64,000 nucleotides of DNA, taken from contig CAJYGB010000040.1 of assembly GCA_913774355.1 (NCBI GenBank), forward strand, positions 26,760 through 90,759, written 5' to 3'. This DNA is from an uncultured Chryseobacterium sp. Its GTDB lineage: Bacteria; Bacteroidota; Bacteroidia; Flavobacteriales; Weeksellaceae. The position numbers were made by a program, and so were the translations under genes. This document shows, in pieces, positions 43,537-51,809 of this stretch. Under the pieces are notes generated by a model. It did no database searches, was not told the DNA's origin, and was given only the letters and a program-made list of their open reading frames with translations. Within the stretch, counting starts at the first letter, position 1; each line of letters begins with the position of its first letter.

Positions 43537-44856
43537 TTAAACTTCTGCCAGTGGTTTTACAGCAGACAGTGCACGGGAGGCGACCCAGCTGGCAAACTGG
43601 GCACAGGTGGTTTCAACCAGTTCATCGCGGGTAATTTCCCGTAGGCCCGGTACCAGATCCGATTTTGGAGGCTGTGGCAAAGGCTGGCAGAGGATCAGAC
43701 CGGGAACAACCGGATCAAAAGAAATATCACGGTAAAGGTCAACGTGCTGAATAAAAAGCTGTGACACATAATCTGTAATTGTTTGCGGAGGAACGTTGAT
43801 TGCCTTCTTTCCATCCGAAGTCTGCGGAGTTCCTTCTAAAGAACTGTTCCGGATCCTGGTATAAAGAACACCTGATTGCGTTGCATCATAAACAGCGACC
43901 CCCTCCAGGGCATCCAGAAAAACAGCCGTCCGGAAGTCAGGGGATTTCCCATAGATTTTGGCCACTTTCAGCAGGTCCGGAAGATCCCAGGCGTGGGGTA
44001 CCACATCAATCGAATTCCAATGCATTGTGTTCCAGTTCTGGTATGGGAGCGGCTGCGGCTCCCATCCGGATGGCAGTGCGGGGAAAGTGGTGTTGAAAAG
44101 TTCCGCAAAGTTGGCTTCACCGGGCGTTGGTCCGGCGGTAGGATAGACCAGCGTAAGCGCAAAGTGATCAAGGTAATTTTTCTGTTTCAGGTAAAGCGCA
44201 AGGGTCGGGGACAGGGCACCGCCCAGGCTGTGGCCGCAGAAAATAACCGCCGTGTCCTCCGCAGGTTTTGTACCGGTCAGGAACTGTTCAAGGCTGGTGC
44301 CGGGAGCAGCTGCCGTATCCGGGGAGACCATTCCGAGAAGGTTCTGAATGCCGGTCGCCGTCCCTTTGGAGATAAATGGGGTGTCTTCCACATAAGGCGA
44401 CGGGGTAAAACCGGACGGATCATAAGTGTTCCAATTCACCACCTTGGAAACGGAAAAATCCTCATCACCCCAGTCATAAAGGGAATCGGGATTGGTTCCG
44501 GCTACCGCCACCACATAGGCGGGCATTACCGGACCACCGGGAAATGCGACGGCATCGCATTCGGCCACAAACAGTGAATTATCGGCCACACCGGTCGGAA
44601 TGCCTTCAATCACTTCTTCAAGCACTACCGGGCCCCAGACCAGTTTCCAGTTGCCTAACACCGGCGTTACTGCAGAATCAGCAACAGAAGCTGTCTGCGC
44701 AGAGTCCAAAGGCGGAACGTCGCTGAGATAAAAAGAAAGGTCTTTCTGAAGCTGTTGCTGGAGTAAGCTTTCCGTGCCGTGATAACCGGCGGCACGTCCT
44801 ACGATGCAGGCCATTGCAAATACCTGCTGATAAGCGTCTAAAGTGGGGTTCTTCAT
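43537..44856 (-). CDS. Lipase (class 3)-family protein
   Basis: 439 residues. Nucleophile elbow 'VIFCGHSLGGALSPTLALYL' (GHSLG), with catalytic Asp and His candidates downstream ('NTMHWNSIDVVPHAWDLPDL', 'LFIQHVDLYRDISFD'). No typical signal peptide; begins 'MKNPTLDAYQQVFAMACIVG'. The class 3 family hydrolyses acylglycerols; substrate here unknown. Higher GC than the CRISPR and defence genes around it. Confidence 0.82.
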   Translation of the reverse strand: MKNPTLDAYQQVFAMACIVGRAAGYHGTESLLQQQLQKDLSFYLSDVPPLDSAQTASVADSAVTPVLGNWKLVWGPVVLEEVIEGIPTGVADNSLFVAECDAVAFPGGPVMPAYVVAVAGTNPDSLYDWGDEDFSVSKVVNWNTYDPSGFTPSPYVEDTPFISKGTATGIQNLLGMVSPDTAAAPGTSLEQFLTGTKPAEDTAVIFCGHSLGGALSPTLALYLKQKNYLDHFALTLVYPTAGPTPGEANFAELFNTTFPALPSGWEPQPLPYQNWNTMHWNSIDVVPHAWDLPDLLKVAKIYGKSPDFRTAVFLDALEGVAVYDATQSGVLYTRIRNSSLEGTPQTSDGKKAINVPPQTITDYVSQLFIQHVDLYRDISFDPVVPGLILCQPLPQPPKSDLVPGLREITRDELVETTCAQFASWVASRALSAVKPLAEV

Positions 44857-45417
44857 GAGATAAAAGTTTTTTGTTGGTTAAAGATTGTTCTTACCGGTAC
44901 CGTCTTACCTGCGATAAAATGTTCCGGGGAACTAATGTAAAGGAAGGAAGAAAAATTAAATAAGGGTTACGTAAAAACAACCAAAGTAGGGAGTAGGTGT
45001 TTGTACTCAAAAGTGGCTTCGAGGTCCTCAGCCACCGGGTGTTGATTTGAATGATGCTCCAGAAGGCAGAGGAATGTGGCTTCGGCTCCGCTCAGCCACC
45101 GTGTTTTGATTTGGATGTTATCTGTGTTGTGAAGTTCCGATGCATGAGGCTCTTGAGCGGAAGATATACCTTCGGGTGGCCTCAGCTATCTTCGAATACC
45201 ATTTCGACCAGGATATTTTTCCTACAGCTGATTTTAATATTTGCTCTCCCACTGGATCATGCTCGTGCCACTTTTACAACTTCCTGCTACCTCCGGTGGC
45301 TGAGCGGAGCCGAAGCCATCGTGTATGGTTCTGACTGCTATTATTTTAAACACCGTTCAGGATATCGAACTTTTCTTCAGAAAAATCATTATTTTTATTC
45401 CTGAAAAAACATTGACG
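44857..45417. repeat. Intergenic region with palindromic REP-like elements
   Basis: Copies containing GTGGCTTCG..CTCAGCCACCG occur at about 45011-45045 and 45075-45103, and an inverted form (GGTGGCTGAGCGGAGCCGAA) at 45295-45325. The outer GTGGCT and AGCCAC pair, so each copy folds. The elements continue on the other side of the GIY-YIG gene. No other gene is supported. Confidence 0.75.
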
Positions 45418-45720
45418 ATGAAAGGATTTCTCTATATTCTCCTTTGCTCCGACGGCAGTTATTATACCGGAAGCACCAATAATCTTGAATGCAGACTGGC
45501 CCAGCATCAGTCCGGGAAAGGAGCTAACCATACCAAAAAGCGGCTGCCCGTCCGGCTGGTCTATTATGAAGAGTATGACCGTATTGATCTTGCTTTCTGC
45601 CGCGAAAAGCAGATTCAGGGTTGGAGCCGGAGAAAAAAGGAGGCATTGATTAAAGGTATGCCGGAACTTCTGCCCGAACTTGCCATAGCATACCGTGATC
45701 TAAGAGAGTCCGATGCCTGA
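45418..45720 (+). CDS. GIY-YIG-family nuclease, UPF0213-like
   Basis: 100 residues from ATG 45418; the frame is open upstream but has no domain sequence there. 'FLYILLCSDGSYYTGSTNNL' gives the GIY-YIG core, with 'RLAQHQSGKGANHTKKRLPV' (Arg and helix) and 'FCREKQIQGWSRRKKEALIK' (Glu). A stand-alone small GIY-YIG domain. Its stop codon lies in a repeat copy, and palindromic repeats lie on both sides. Confidence 0.85.
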   Translation: MKGFLYILLCSDGSYYTGSTNNLECRLAQHQSGKGANHTKKRLPVRLVYYEEYDRIDLAFCREKQIQGWSRRKKEALIKGMPELLPELAIAYRDLRESDA

Positions 45721-45853
45721 GGCTCTCGAAGGCAGAGGGGGTGGCTTCGAGGGCCTCAGCCACCGGATTTCGATTTGATTGTTGTCTGTTTTGTGACGTT
45801 CCGATGCCTGAGGTTCTCGAAGGCAGAGGGGATGTGGCTGAGCAAAGCCGATG
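45713..45853. repeat. REP-like palindromic repeats downstream of the GIY-YIG gene
   Basis: GATGCCTGAGGCTCTCGAAG begins at 45709 and its near copy GATGCCTGAGGTTCTCGAAG at 45803; each leads to a GTGGCT..palindrome (GTGGCTTCGAGGGCCTCAGC at 45740, GTGGCTGAGCAAAGCC at 45834). Same family as 45011-45325 and 49887-49978. Confidence 0.75.
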
Positions 45854-47962
45854 TCATTGGATCACTCCTAATTCAGCCACGGTACACGAATTTCCTGAAA
45901 TCAGTCTTTCAGCGGTAAAACGGATAAACCGTGCCGGAACAGGTTGTTTAAAAAGAATCTGTTGTTCCACCGGATTAGCTTTGATGTTGGAAAATTCGCC
46001 TTCCGTAACGGGCTGCCACTGGGTGCCGTCGGTGCTGGTTTCAATGCGGTAATGGCTTGCCGTGCCGTCTGATTTTCCGTCCTGTCGGGGCAGGTAAACA
46101 AAACCTTTCAGGGAAAGCTGTTTTTTCAGATCCATAATAATTTCTGACGGAGATGAATTGGTGCTGAGCGGACTTTGCCAGAAGGTTTCCGGGTTGTCAT
46201 CAATGGCGTAAGCTGAAGGATGGGCCGTATCAGTATCTTCGGGACTGATGATTTCCCAACCGGATTTCACAGGACCGAACCGGAGAACGGCGGTTTCGCT
46301 TTGCTGACCGTTGTTGACGGAGATCGCCTTTACTATTCCGTAATCAGGCTGTGAAAAAGGCTGATCGTATTTTAATGATTTCAGCGTTGGGGTGGTGCCG
46401 TCGAGGGTATAGTAAATAGTTGAGCCAGCGTCTGCTGAGGACAGGGTGATCTTCCCTTCAGGACTTCTCCGGATCAAAGGTTTAGCCATCATTACCGGTT
46501 CGTTGTACAGGCCGAAGTCACTCAGGGCTATGGCTACCGGCGACTGAGTAATAATCAGGCGTATTTGATCCGTGGTGATTCGTTCAGGGAGACGGATCAG
46601 ACGGTTCGGACCGATGCTGGTTGCCGACGCAATTCTCTTCCATATTCCGTTGAGAAACGCTTCCACCTCAAAAGCTTCGATCCGCTGGCCCAGTTTTATA
46701 TTTTCCCGTAGACGGATAACGTTAAAGGTTTTTTCTGCCGGAAGGGTAACGGTAAGCTGAGGCGTAGTGACCTCATCATCCGTGGCCCAATACGAATACC
46801 GGTTCTGATCGAGCAGATGTTGCGGACCATATTGTGAAAGGTTGTTTCCGCGGATATTGCCGGCCTGTAAAACAGCGCCTTCCGCAAGATTGACGGCAAA
46901 AGTCTGTTTCAGCAGCCTGCCGAATTGCTGAAGCGAACTGACATCTTCAGGATCCAGCTGTCCCTTAGGATTGGGAGAAAGACCCAGGTCCAGATTGGCG
47001 CCCCGGCCTACGCTTTTGTAATAAAGATCCAACAGTTCTGCCGGTGTTTTTACCTTGCTGTCTTCGCGGGCATGATAAAACCAGCCCGGGCGAAGTGAGA
47101 CATCACATTCTGCGGGCATCCAGTACTTGCCGTTCCGGGTGCCTTCAATGCCCAGTTCATATTTCGTAAAACCATTGGACGGCTTTTTTCCTTCTTCAGG
47201 AGCCTGAGGTTCGTAGGTTGCCCAACAGGTTTCCCCGGCATAGCCTTCTTCGTTGCCTACCCATCGAATATCCGGCCCGACGTCCCCGAAAATCACGGCT
47301 TCCGGCTGTATCTTGCGGGTAATGGCCCAGGTAGCCGGCCAGTCGTAATAGGTTGCCCGGTCGATTTTCCGGGTCTCGCGGGCATTTCCGTAGTAGCCGT
47401 CTCCGCCGTTGGCCCCGTCGTGCCATGAAGTAAACAGGTTCCCGTAACGGCTGTACAGCTCCTGAAGCTGTTTCCGGTACATGTCAATATAGGCCGAAGT
47501 CCCGTAGAGCGGACTGTTCCGGTCCCACGGCGAGCAGTAGATGCCCATTTTCATGCCCAGCTTTTCACAGGCTTTCTGATATTCTTTTACGATATCGCCT
47601 TTCCCGTTTTTCCATGGGCTTTTTTTAATGCTGTAATCCGTCGTTTCGGTAGGCCATAGGCAGAGTCCGTCATGGTGCTTCGCGACAACAATAATGCCTT
47701 TAAATCCTCCGGCTTTTGCGGCCGAAACAATCTGCTGCGCATCAAATTTTCCAGGATTGATCAGGGCAGGGTTTTCATCCCCGTAGCCCCATTCCTTATC
47801 GGTATACGTGGCACTGCCGTAATGGACGATGCAGTACATTTCCATTTCATGCCACTTCAGCTGTGCTTCGGAGGGAAGCGCTCCGTAAGGCTGCAGAGGT
47901 TTTTGCGCATGCCCGGATATCATTACTAAAATGATTCCGCCGGTCAGGATCCGTTTCTTCAT
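45854..47962 (-). CDS. Alpha-L-fucosidase, GH29
   Basis: 702 residues. Signal peptide 'RILTGGIILVMISGHAQ'. GH29 barrel (about 30-350): 'QLKWHEMEMYCIVHYGSATY', 'GFKGIIVVAKHHDGLCLWPT', 'KMGIYCSPWDRNSPLYG' and the nucleophile-type Asp in 'SWHDGANGGDGYYG'. Then a coagulation-factor 5/8 C-like carbohydrate-binding domain (about 365-480), a chitobiase-like C-terminal beta domain ('GSTIYYTLDGTTPTLKSLKY') and a second F5/8C domain ending 'VAELGVIQ'. Secreted exo-enzyme releasing fucose from glycans. It overlaps the GH35 gene by four bases, so the two form an operon. Confidence 0.93.
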   Translation of the reverse strand: MKKRILTGGIILVMISGHAQKPLQPYGALPSEAQLKWHEMEMYCIVHYGSATYTDKEWGYGDENPALINPGKFDAQQIVSAAKAGGFKGIIVVAKHHDGLCLWPTETTDYSIKKSPWKNGKGDIVKEYQKACEKLGMKMGIYCSPWDRNSPLYGTSAYIDMYRKQLQELYSRYGNLFTSWHDGANGGDGYYGNARETRKIDRATYYDWPATWAITRKIQPEAVIFGDVGPDIRWVGNEEGYAGETCWATYEPQAPEEGKKPSNGFTKYELGIEGTRNGKYWMPAECDVSLRPGWFYHAREDSKVKTPAELLDLYYKSVGRGANLDLGLSPNPKGQLDPEDVSSLQQFGRLLKQTFAVNLAEGAVLQAGNIRGNNLSQYGPQHLLDQNRYSYWATDDEVTTPQLTVTLPAEKTFNVIRLRENIKLGQRIEAFEVEAFLNGIWKRIASATSIGPNRLIRLPERITTDQIRLIITQSPVAIALSDFGLYNEPVMMAKPLIRRSPEGKITLSSADAGSTIYYTLDGTTPTLKSLKYDQPFSQPDYGIVKAISVNNGQQSETAVLRFGPVKSGWEIISPEDTDTAHPSAYAIDDNPETFWQSPLSTNSSPSEIIMDLKKQLSLKGFVYLPRQDGKSDGTASHYRIETSTDGTQWQPVTEGEFSNIKANPVEQQILFKQPVPARFIRFTAERLISGNSCTVAELGVIQ

Positions 47963-49800
47963 TTCTCAGTCTTTGTGTTTTGATCTAAAATCGAATGGTC
48001 CAGGGAAGAAAGTACTGTATGCCCGCCTTGAAGTTCATCGAAAACAATTACTTCATTCCTTCCTTTTTTCAGCCAGCACGCCGGAACGTAAAGGGTCTGC
48101 TGTGGACCGATGTGCCAGTATTTGCCCAGATTATGGCCGTTCAGGAAGACAAAACCTTTCCCGAAAGTGCGCATATCCAGATAGGTATCTCCCAATTGCT
48201 GAAGGGTAAAACTTCCTTTATACAGGGCCGGATGGCCGGTCTTCTGATCCCCATTTTTGCTGAAAGAAAACCTCCCGGTGGTTTTAAAAGGGAAACGGTA
48301 CATGTTCCAACCGGAAATATTCTGGCCGTCAATGGAAACCGACTCGGTAATACCATGCCGGTTGTCATTCAGGAACGGACCGTAATTGATCCGGCCATTG
48401 TTTTCCACCCAAAGATCAAGAATGGCATCCGGTAAAATTCCGGTCAGGTTCATCAAGTCCTGTTTCAGCCTGCGGTCGAGGCTTCCCAGGTATTTCCCGT
48501 CGACGTACACCTGAGCGTAATCCCTGAGCTCTTTCAGCTTCAGCAGGCCTCCTTTTTTTATTTTGTTCCGGTATAAAACGAAACCGTAAGCCTGGTCCAG
48601 ATCCTCAAATGATAAGGGCTGTTCAGCCGTTTGCGGTTTCGGGAGCTGACTAAAAACATCAGCGTACTGCTCCAGGGCAATATCCGGAATCTTTATCGCA
48701 GGCTTTGCCTGAGGAACCGGCGGTAAAGATGATCCTGCCGGAAGATGGCTGGCAATTACTTTTTGGAAAGCATAAAATTTCTCCGTTGGGTTTCCGGCTT
48801 CATCCAGCGGGGCATCGTAATCGTAGCTGGAAACCTGAGGTGAGTAAGGATTATCCTTATTCATATTCGCACCGTTCATAAATCCTCGGGTGGTTCCGCC
48901 GTGGAACATATACATATTGACGGAAATGCCGGCAGCCAAAAGTTTGTCAAGAGTCTTTGCCGACTGTTCCGCAGATACGTCCGCATGCTTCTTGCCCCAG
49001 TCGTCGAACCATCCGGGATACCACTCCGCCACATAATACGGCCCTTTGCCATTGTGGTATTTGTTGATCAGGGTTTTGACCTGTGCGGGATCTTCAAGTC
49101 CGTTAACGGCCGGCAGGTAGCCCGGCAGATAACCTTTCGGCATCTGGTCGGCACCGTCGCAGGTGAAAAGGATGCCGTCAAAACCGGCTTCCCTGAAGAT
49201 TTTCCGGTTCAGGTCCAGATAGGTTTTATCATCGCTGTAGGATCCGTATTCGTTTTCGATCTGGATCAGCAGGATATTGCCGCCGTGGGTAATCTGAAGC
49301 GGAATCAGCTGTTTTGCCAGCGCTTTGATGTAGCGGGTGTAGGCGGAGATAAACTTCGGATCGGTGCTTCTCACCTGCATGTTCCGGTCTTTCAGCAGCC
49401 ACCACGGATACCCGCCGAATTCCCATTCCGCACAGACGTAAGGACTCGGCCGCAAAACCACCCAAAGGCCTTCCTCTTTGGCAATCTTCACAAATTCCGC
49501 AATATCATTATTCCCGCTGAAATCATAGACGCCCGGTGTTTCTTCATGTGCATTCCAGAACACATAGGTTCCGATGGTATTCAGTCCCATCGCTTTCGCC
49601 ATCTTCATCCTTTCCCGCCACAACTCCCTTGGAATGCGGGGATAATGCATCTCGCCGGAAATCATCTGCAGCGGCTTCCCGTCCAGTAAAAAATCAGTAT
49701 CGCCCAGTGCAAAAGTATGCCGCACCGGCTGCTGGGCCGAACAAAAAAATCCTGCCCCGCAAAGTAAAAAGATACTCAAAATAGCGTAAAGTCTGCTCAT
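47959..49800 (-). CDS. Beta-galactosidase, GH35
   Basis: 613 residues. Signal peptide 'AILSIFLLCGAGFFCSAQQ'. GH35 barrel: 'DFLLDGKPLQMISGEMHYPR', 'MGLNTIGTYVFWNAHEETPG', acid/base Glu in 'LIQIENEYGSYSDDKTY', nucleophile Glu in 'YVAEWYPGWFDDWGK', 'GGTTRGFMNGANM'. C-terminal jelly-roll domains end with 'NGHNLGKYWHIGPQQTLYVP'. Exported enzyme removing terminal beta-galactose. First gene of the GH35-GH29 operon; together they suit fucosylated galactosides (plant xyloglucan side chains or host glycans). No SusCD pair is next to them. Confidence 0.95.
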   Translation of the reverse strand: MSRLYAILSIFLLCGAGFFCSAQQPVRHTFALGDTDFLLDGKPLQMISGEMHYPRIPRELWRERMKMAKAMGLNTIGTYVFWNAHEETPGVYDFSGNNDIAEFVKIAKEEGLWVVLRPSPYVCAEWEFGGYPWWLLKDRNMQVRSTDPKFISAYTRYIKALAKQLIPLQITHGGNILLIQIENEYGSYSDDKTYLDLNRKIFREAGFDGILFTCDGADQMPKGYLPGYLPAVNGLEDPAQVKTLINKYHNGKGPYYVAEWYPGWFDDWGKKHADVSAEQSAKTLDKLLAAGISVNMYMFHGGTTRGFMNGANMNKDNPYSPQVSSYDYDAPLDEAGNPTEKFYAFQKVIASHLPAGSSLPPVPQAKPAIKIPDIALEQYADVFSQLPKPQTAEQPLSFEDLDQAYGFVLYRNKIKKGGLLKLKELRDYAQVYVDGKYLGSLDRRLKQDLMNLTGILPDAILDLWVENNGRINYGPFLNDNRHGITESVSIDGQNISGWNMYRFPFKTTGRFSFSKNGDQKTGHPALYKGSFTLQQLGDTYLDMRTFGKGFVFLNGHNLGKYWHIGPQQTLYVPACWLKKGRNEVIVFDELQGGHTVLSSLDHSILDQNTKTEK

Positions 49801-49886
49801 ATCGGATCGCTCATTTTAGAAACGCTTAAATTAATCCAAAACCGGCAATACCACAAATGGAAATGGTGATTTATGGGAATTTCCGA

Positions 49887-49978
49887 ATGCGACGGCTGAG
49901 CGGAGCCGAAGCCACCGTGTGAAGTTTTTGGTTACTAAAAGGTTCCCGAAGGCGGAGGAATTTGGCCTCCGCCATCTT
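49887..49978. repeat. REP-like element
   Basis: CGGCTGAGCGGAGCCGAAGC followed by CACCGTG, and then a GGAGGAATTTGGCCTCCGCC hairpin; matches the elements around the GIY-YIG gene. Confidence 0.65.
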
Positions 49979-50038
49979 TCAATAGGAGCTGAATAATTGT
50001 TTTATGGTTTCCCGTAAGAGTGAAATGGTTTTTTTATC

Positions 50039-50046
50039 TATATTTG
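50039..50046 (+). promoter_or_regulatory. Bacteroidota -7 promoter element
   Basis: TATATTTG, an exact TAnnTTTG. It lies downstream of the in-frame ATGs at 50020 and 50026, so the following gene most likely starts at GTG 50062. Confidence 0.6.
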
Positions 50047-50061
50047 ACAAAACTTTTGACC

Positions 50062-50451
50062 GTGAAAAAACTGTTTTTCCTAACCGCCCTGTGCGGTACC
50101 CTTTCCTTACTGCACGCGCAGTCCATTCCCAGATTTGTCTACGCTGAGATCGTAGGTGAATCAAGATTCCTCAGCAATAAGGTGACCGTATCTATTGATT
50201 ACGGGCAGGCGACTTCTTTCTTTGAGAATACAAAAGTCAAGAATGAAGACGGAAGCAACCGGAAGTTTAATTCTATGGTGGATGCCATGAATTATATGGG
50301 GGCGCTGGGCTGGGAATTCCAGCAAGCTTATGTCGTGACCACAAGCCAGCAGAATGTCTATCACTGGCTAATGCGCAAAAACTTCACCGATCTTCCCGGT
50401 GATATCCAGGAAGAAATGAAAAAGAATTTCCCGACTAAAAAAGATTTATAA
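50062..50451 (+). CDS. Secreted hypothetical protein
   Basis: 129 residues from GTG 50062, giving signal peptide 'KKLFFLTALCGTLSLLHAQ'; the upstream ATG would place the promoter inside the gene. Mature part: 'RFVYAEIVGESRFLSNKVTV', 'FNSMVDAMNYMGALGWEFQQ', 'NVYHWLMRKNF'. The 'ALGWE(F)..Y' pattern recalls DUF4177-like small proteins, but I do not recognise it firmly. Its stop overlaps the next start (TAATG), so it is co-transcribed with the exonuclease gene. Confidence 0.65.
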   Translation: MKKLFFLTALCGTLSLLHAQSIPRFVYAEIVGESRFLSNKVTVSIDYGQATSFFENTKVKNEDGSNRKFNSMVDAMNYMGALGWEFQQAYVVTTSQQNVYHWLMRKNFTDLPGDIQEEMKKNFPTKKDL

Positions 50452-51344
50452 TGCGTTTTACTTCCATTGATTTCGAAAAAGCGAATAACGATTCGTGCTC
50501 TGTATGCAGCATCGGCGTTTCTGTTTTTAATGATAAAGGCTTGTTGTTTTCCAATACATATCTGGTGCAGCCGCCCGGAAATGAATATCTGGATCTTCAT
50601 ACTTCTATTCATGGCATTACTGCTGAAGACACTTGTGGCCAGCCTTATTTTCCTGAGATCTGGAAGCGTATTCGGGAAGATATTGAAGAGGAAATTGTGG
50701 TTGCCCACAACGGAAGCACGGTTGAATTTCCTATCCTGAAAAGTCTGTTCACTTTTTATGAAATGAGACAACCGGCATTTAAACCGGTCTGTACCCAACA
50801 GCTTTCCCAGCAGCTTTTCCCTTACCTGAAAAACCACAAGCTCTCAACACTGGCAGAATTATTTAATATTGAATTTGACGAAAAGCTTCATCATGATGCA
50901 AAATACGACGCTGAAATAGCCGGGTTCATATTTATGAAAATGAATCAATTGTTCAGACTGAACAGCGATTTTCAGCCGGATCGCCAGGCTAAGAAAATTA
51001 CGGAAAAGAAAAATTTCTTCAGTGAAAACTTTGCTTCGAAAAAAGTTGATGCTTCACTGATCTATCCGACGTCTAAACCTAAATATGAAAACCATTATTT
51101 CTATGCAAAGAAAATTGTTATTACCGGAGAGTTCACCGCCTTTCCCAAACAGCGGAACCGGCTGGCTCAAATCCTCTTCGACTGCGGAGCAGATATCAAC
51201 ACTGCAATTTCCAGACAAACCGATCTCGTACTGGTAGGCACAGGTGCCGGGCCTAAGAAGTTGGAAAAGATCACTGCACTGAGTATTGCGGTTATGAATG
51301 AGGTGGAGCTTTTGGAGTTGATCAGCGAATTTATGGAAGAATAG
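50451..51344 (+). CDS. DEDD exonuclease with BRCT domain (DNA polymerase III epsilon-like)
   Basis: 297 residues. Exonuclease motif I 'TSIDFEKANNDSCSVCSIGV' (D-x-E), motif II around 'EEEIVVAHNGSTVEFPILKS' (N at the usual D place is worth noting), motif III 'HHDAKYDAEIAGFIFMKM' (H..D). A C-terminal BRCT (about 222-290): 'KIVITGEFTAFPKQRNRLAQ', 'FDCGADINTAISRQTDLVLV'. The combination occurs in bacterial proofreading/repair exonucleases. It immediately precedes the defence island but may be housekeeping. Confidence 0.85.
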   Translation: MRFTSIDFEKANNDSCSVCSIGVSVFNDKGLLFSNTYLVQPPGNEYLDLHTSIHGITAEDTCGQPYFPEIWKRIREDIEEEIVVAHNGSTVEFPILKSLFTFYEMRQPAFKPVCTQQLSQQLFPYLKNHKLSTLAELFNIEFDEKLHHDAKYDAEIAGFIFMKMNQLFRLNSDFQPDRQAKKITEKKNFFSENFASKKVDASLIYPTSKPKYENHYFYAKKIVITGEFTAFPKQRNRLAQILFDCGADINTAISRQTDLVLVGTGAGPKKLEKITALSIAVMNEVELLELISEFMEE

Positions 51345-51356
51345 ACAGTATACTGT
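51345..51356. promoter_or_regulatory. Perfect palindrome upstream of the MazG/helicase-S24 operon
   Basis: ACAGTATACTGT, a perfect 12-base dyad right after the exonuclease stop and about 110 bases before the MazG gene. It has the size and look of a repressor operator; a weak -7 (CATCTTTG, 51402-51409) lies between. No regulator is identified. Confidence 0.4.
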
Positions 51357-51464
51357 AAATACGTATAATATTCAAATATTAGTACAAGATCTGTATTTTT
51401 ACATCTTTGAATACAATAAGCCAAAGGTGGGTCCGATACTTACCGCAATAAAAGATTATAAATT

Positions 51465-51794
51465 ATGGGAAATATTGCAACAATTATAAAGGAAATCGTA
51501 AAATTCCGAGATGAAAGGGATTGGGAACAGTTTCACAATTCAAAAGATTTGGCACTTGCTTTATCTATCGAATCATCTGAACTCCTGGAATTATTTTTAT
51601 GGAAAAACAACGAAGATTTTAAGTTGGATAAACTGAAAGAAGAATTAGCTGATGTTTTGATGTACGCTTTTCTTTTGGCAGATAAACATGACTTAAACAT
51701 CCATGACATTATTTTAGATAAGATAAAAAAGAATGAAGAGAAATATCCTGTTGATAAATCGAAAGGAAACTCCACTAAGTACAATGAATTATAG
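51465..51794 (+). CDS. MazG-like nucleotide pyrophosphohydrolase
   Basis: 109 residues: 'IIKEIVKFRDERDWEQFHNS', 'LALSIESSELLELFLWKNNE' (E-x-x-E metal site), 'LKEELADVLMYAFLLADKH' (E-x-x-D), 'LDIIL'-like end. The four-helix MazG/iMazG fold hydrolyses (d)NTPs to monophosphates. It is 16 bases before the GIY-YIG-helicase-S24 gene, so they are one operon. In this setting it may lower nucleotide pools during phage attack or DNA damage. Confidence 0.9.
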   Translation: MGNIATIIKEIVKFRDERDWEQFHNSKDLALALSIESSELLELFLWKNNEDFKLDKLKEELADVLMYAFLLADKHDLNIHDIILDKIKKNEEKYPVDKSKGNSTKYNEL

Positions 51795-51809
51795 AAGTAG
51801 GATTTAATA

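Noticed and set aside
43440-43634. 64-residue open frame after the array
   Set aside because: Runs through the degenerate repeat, the terminator hairpin and antisense to the lipase gene; no coding character.
45051-45404. 117-residue open frame before the GIY-YIG gene
   Set aside because: Built from palindromic repeat copies and out of phase with any recognised protein.
48901-49689. 262-residue open frame antisense to the GH35 gene
   Set aside because: Antisense shadow of a strongly supported enzyme gene.
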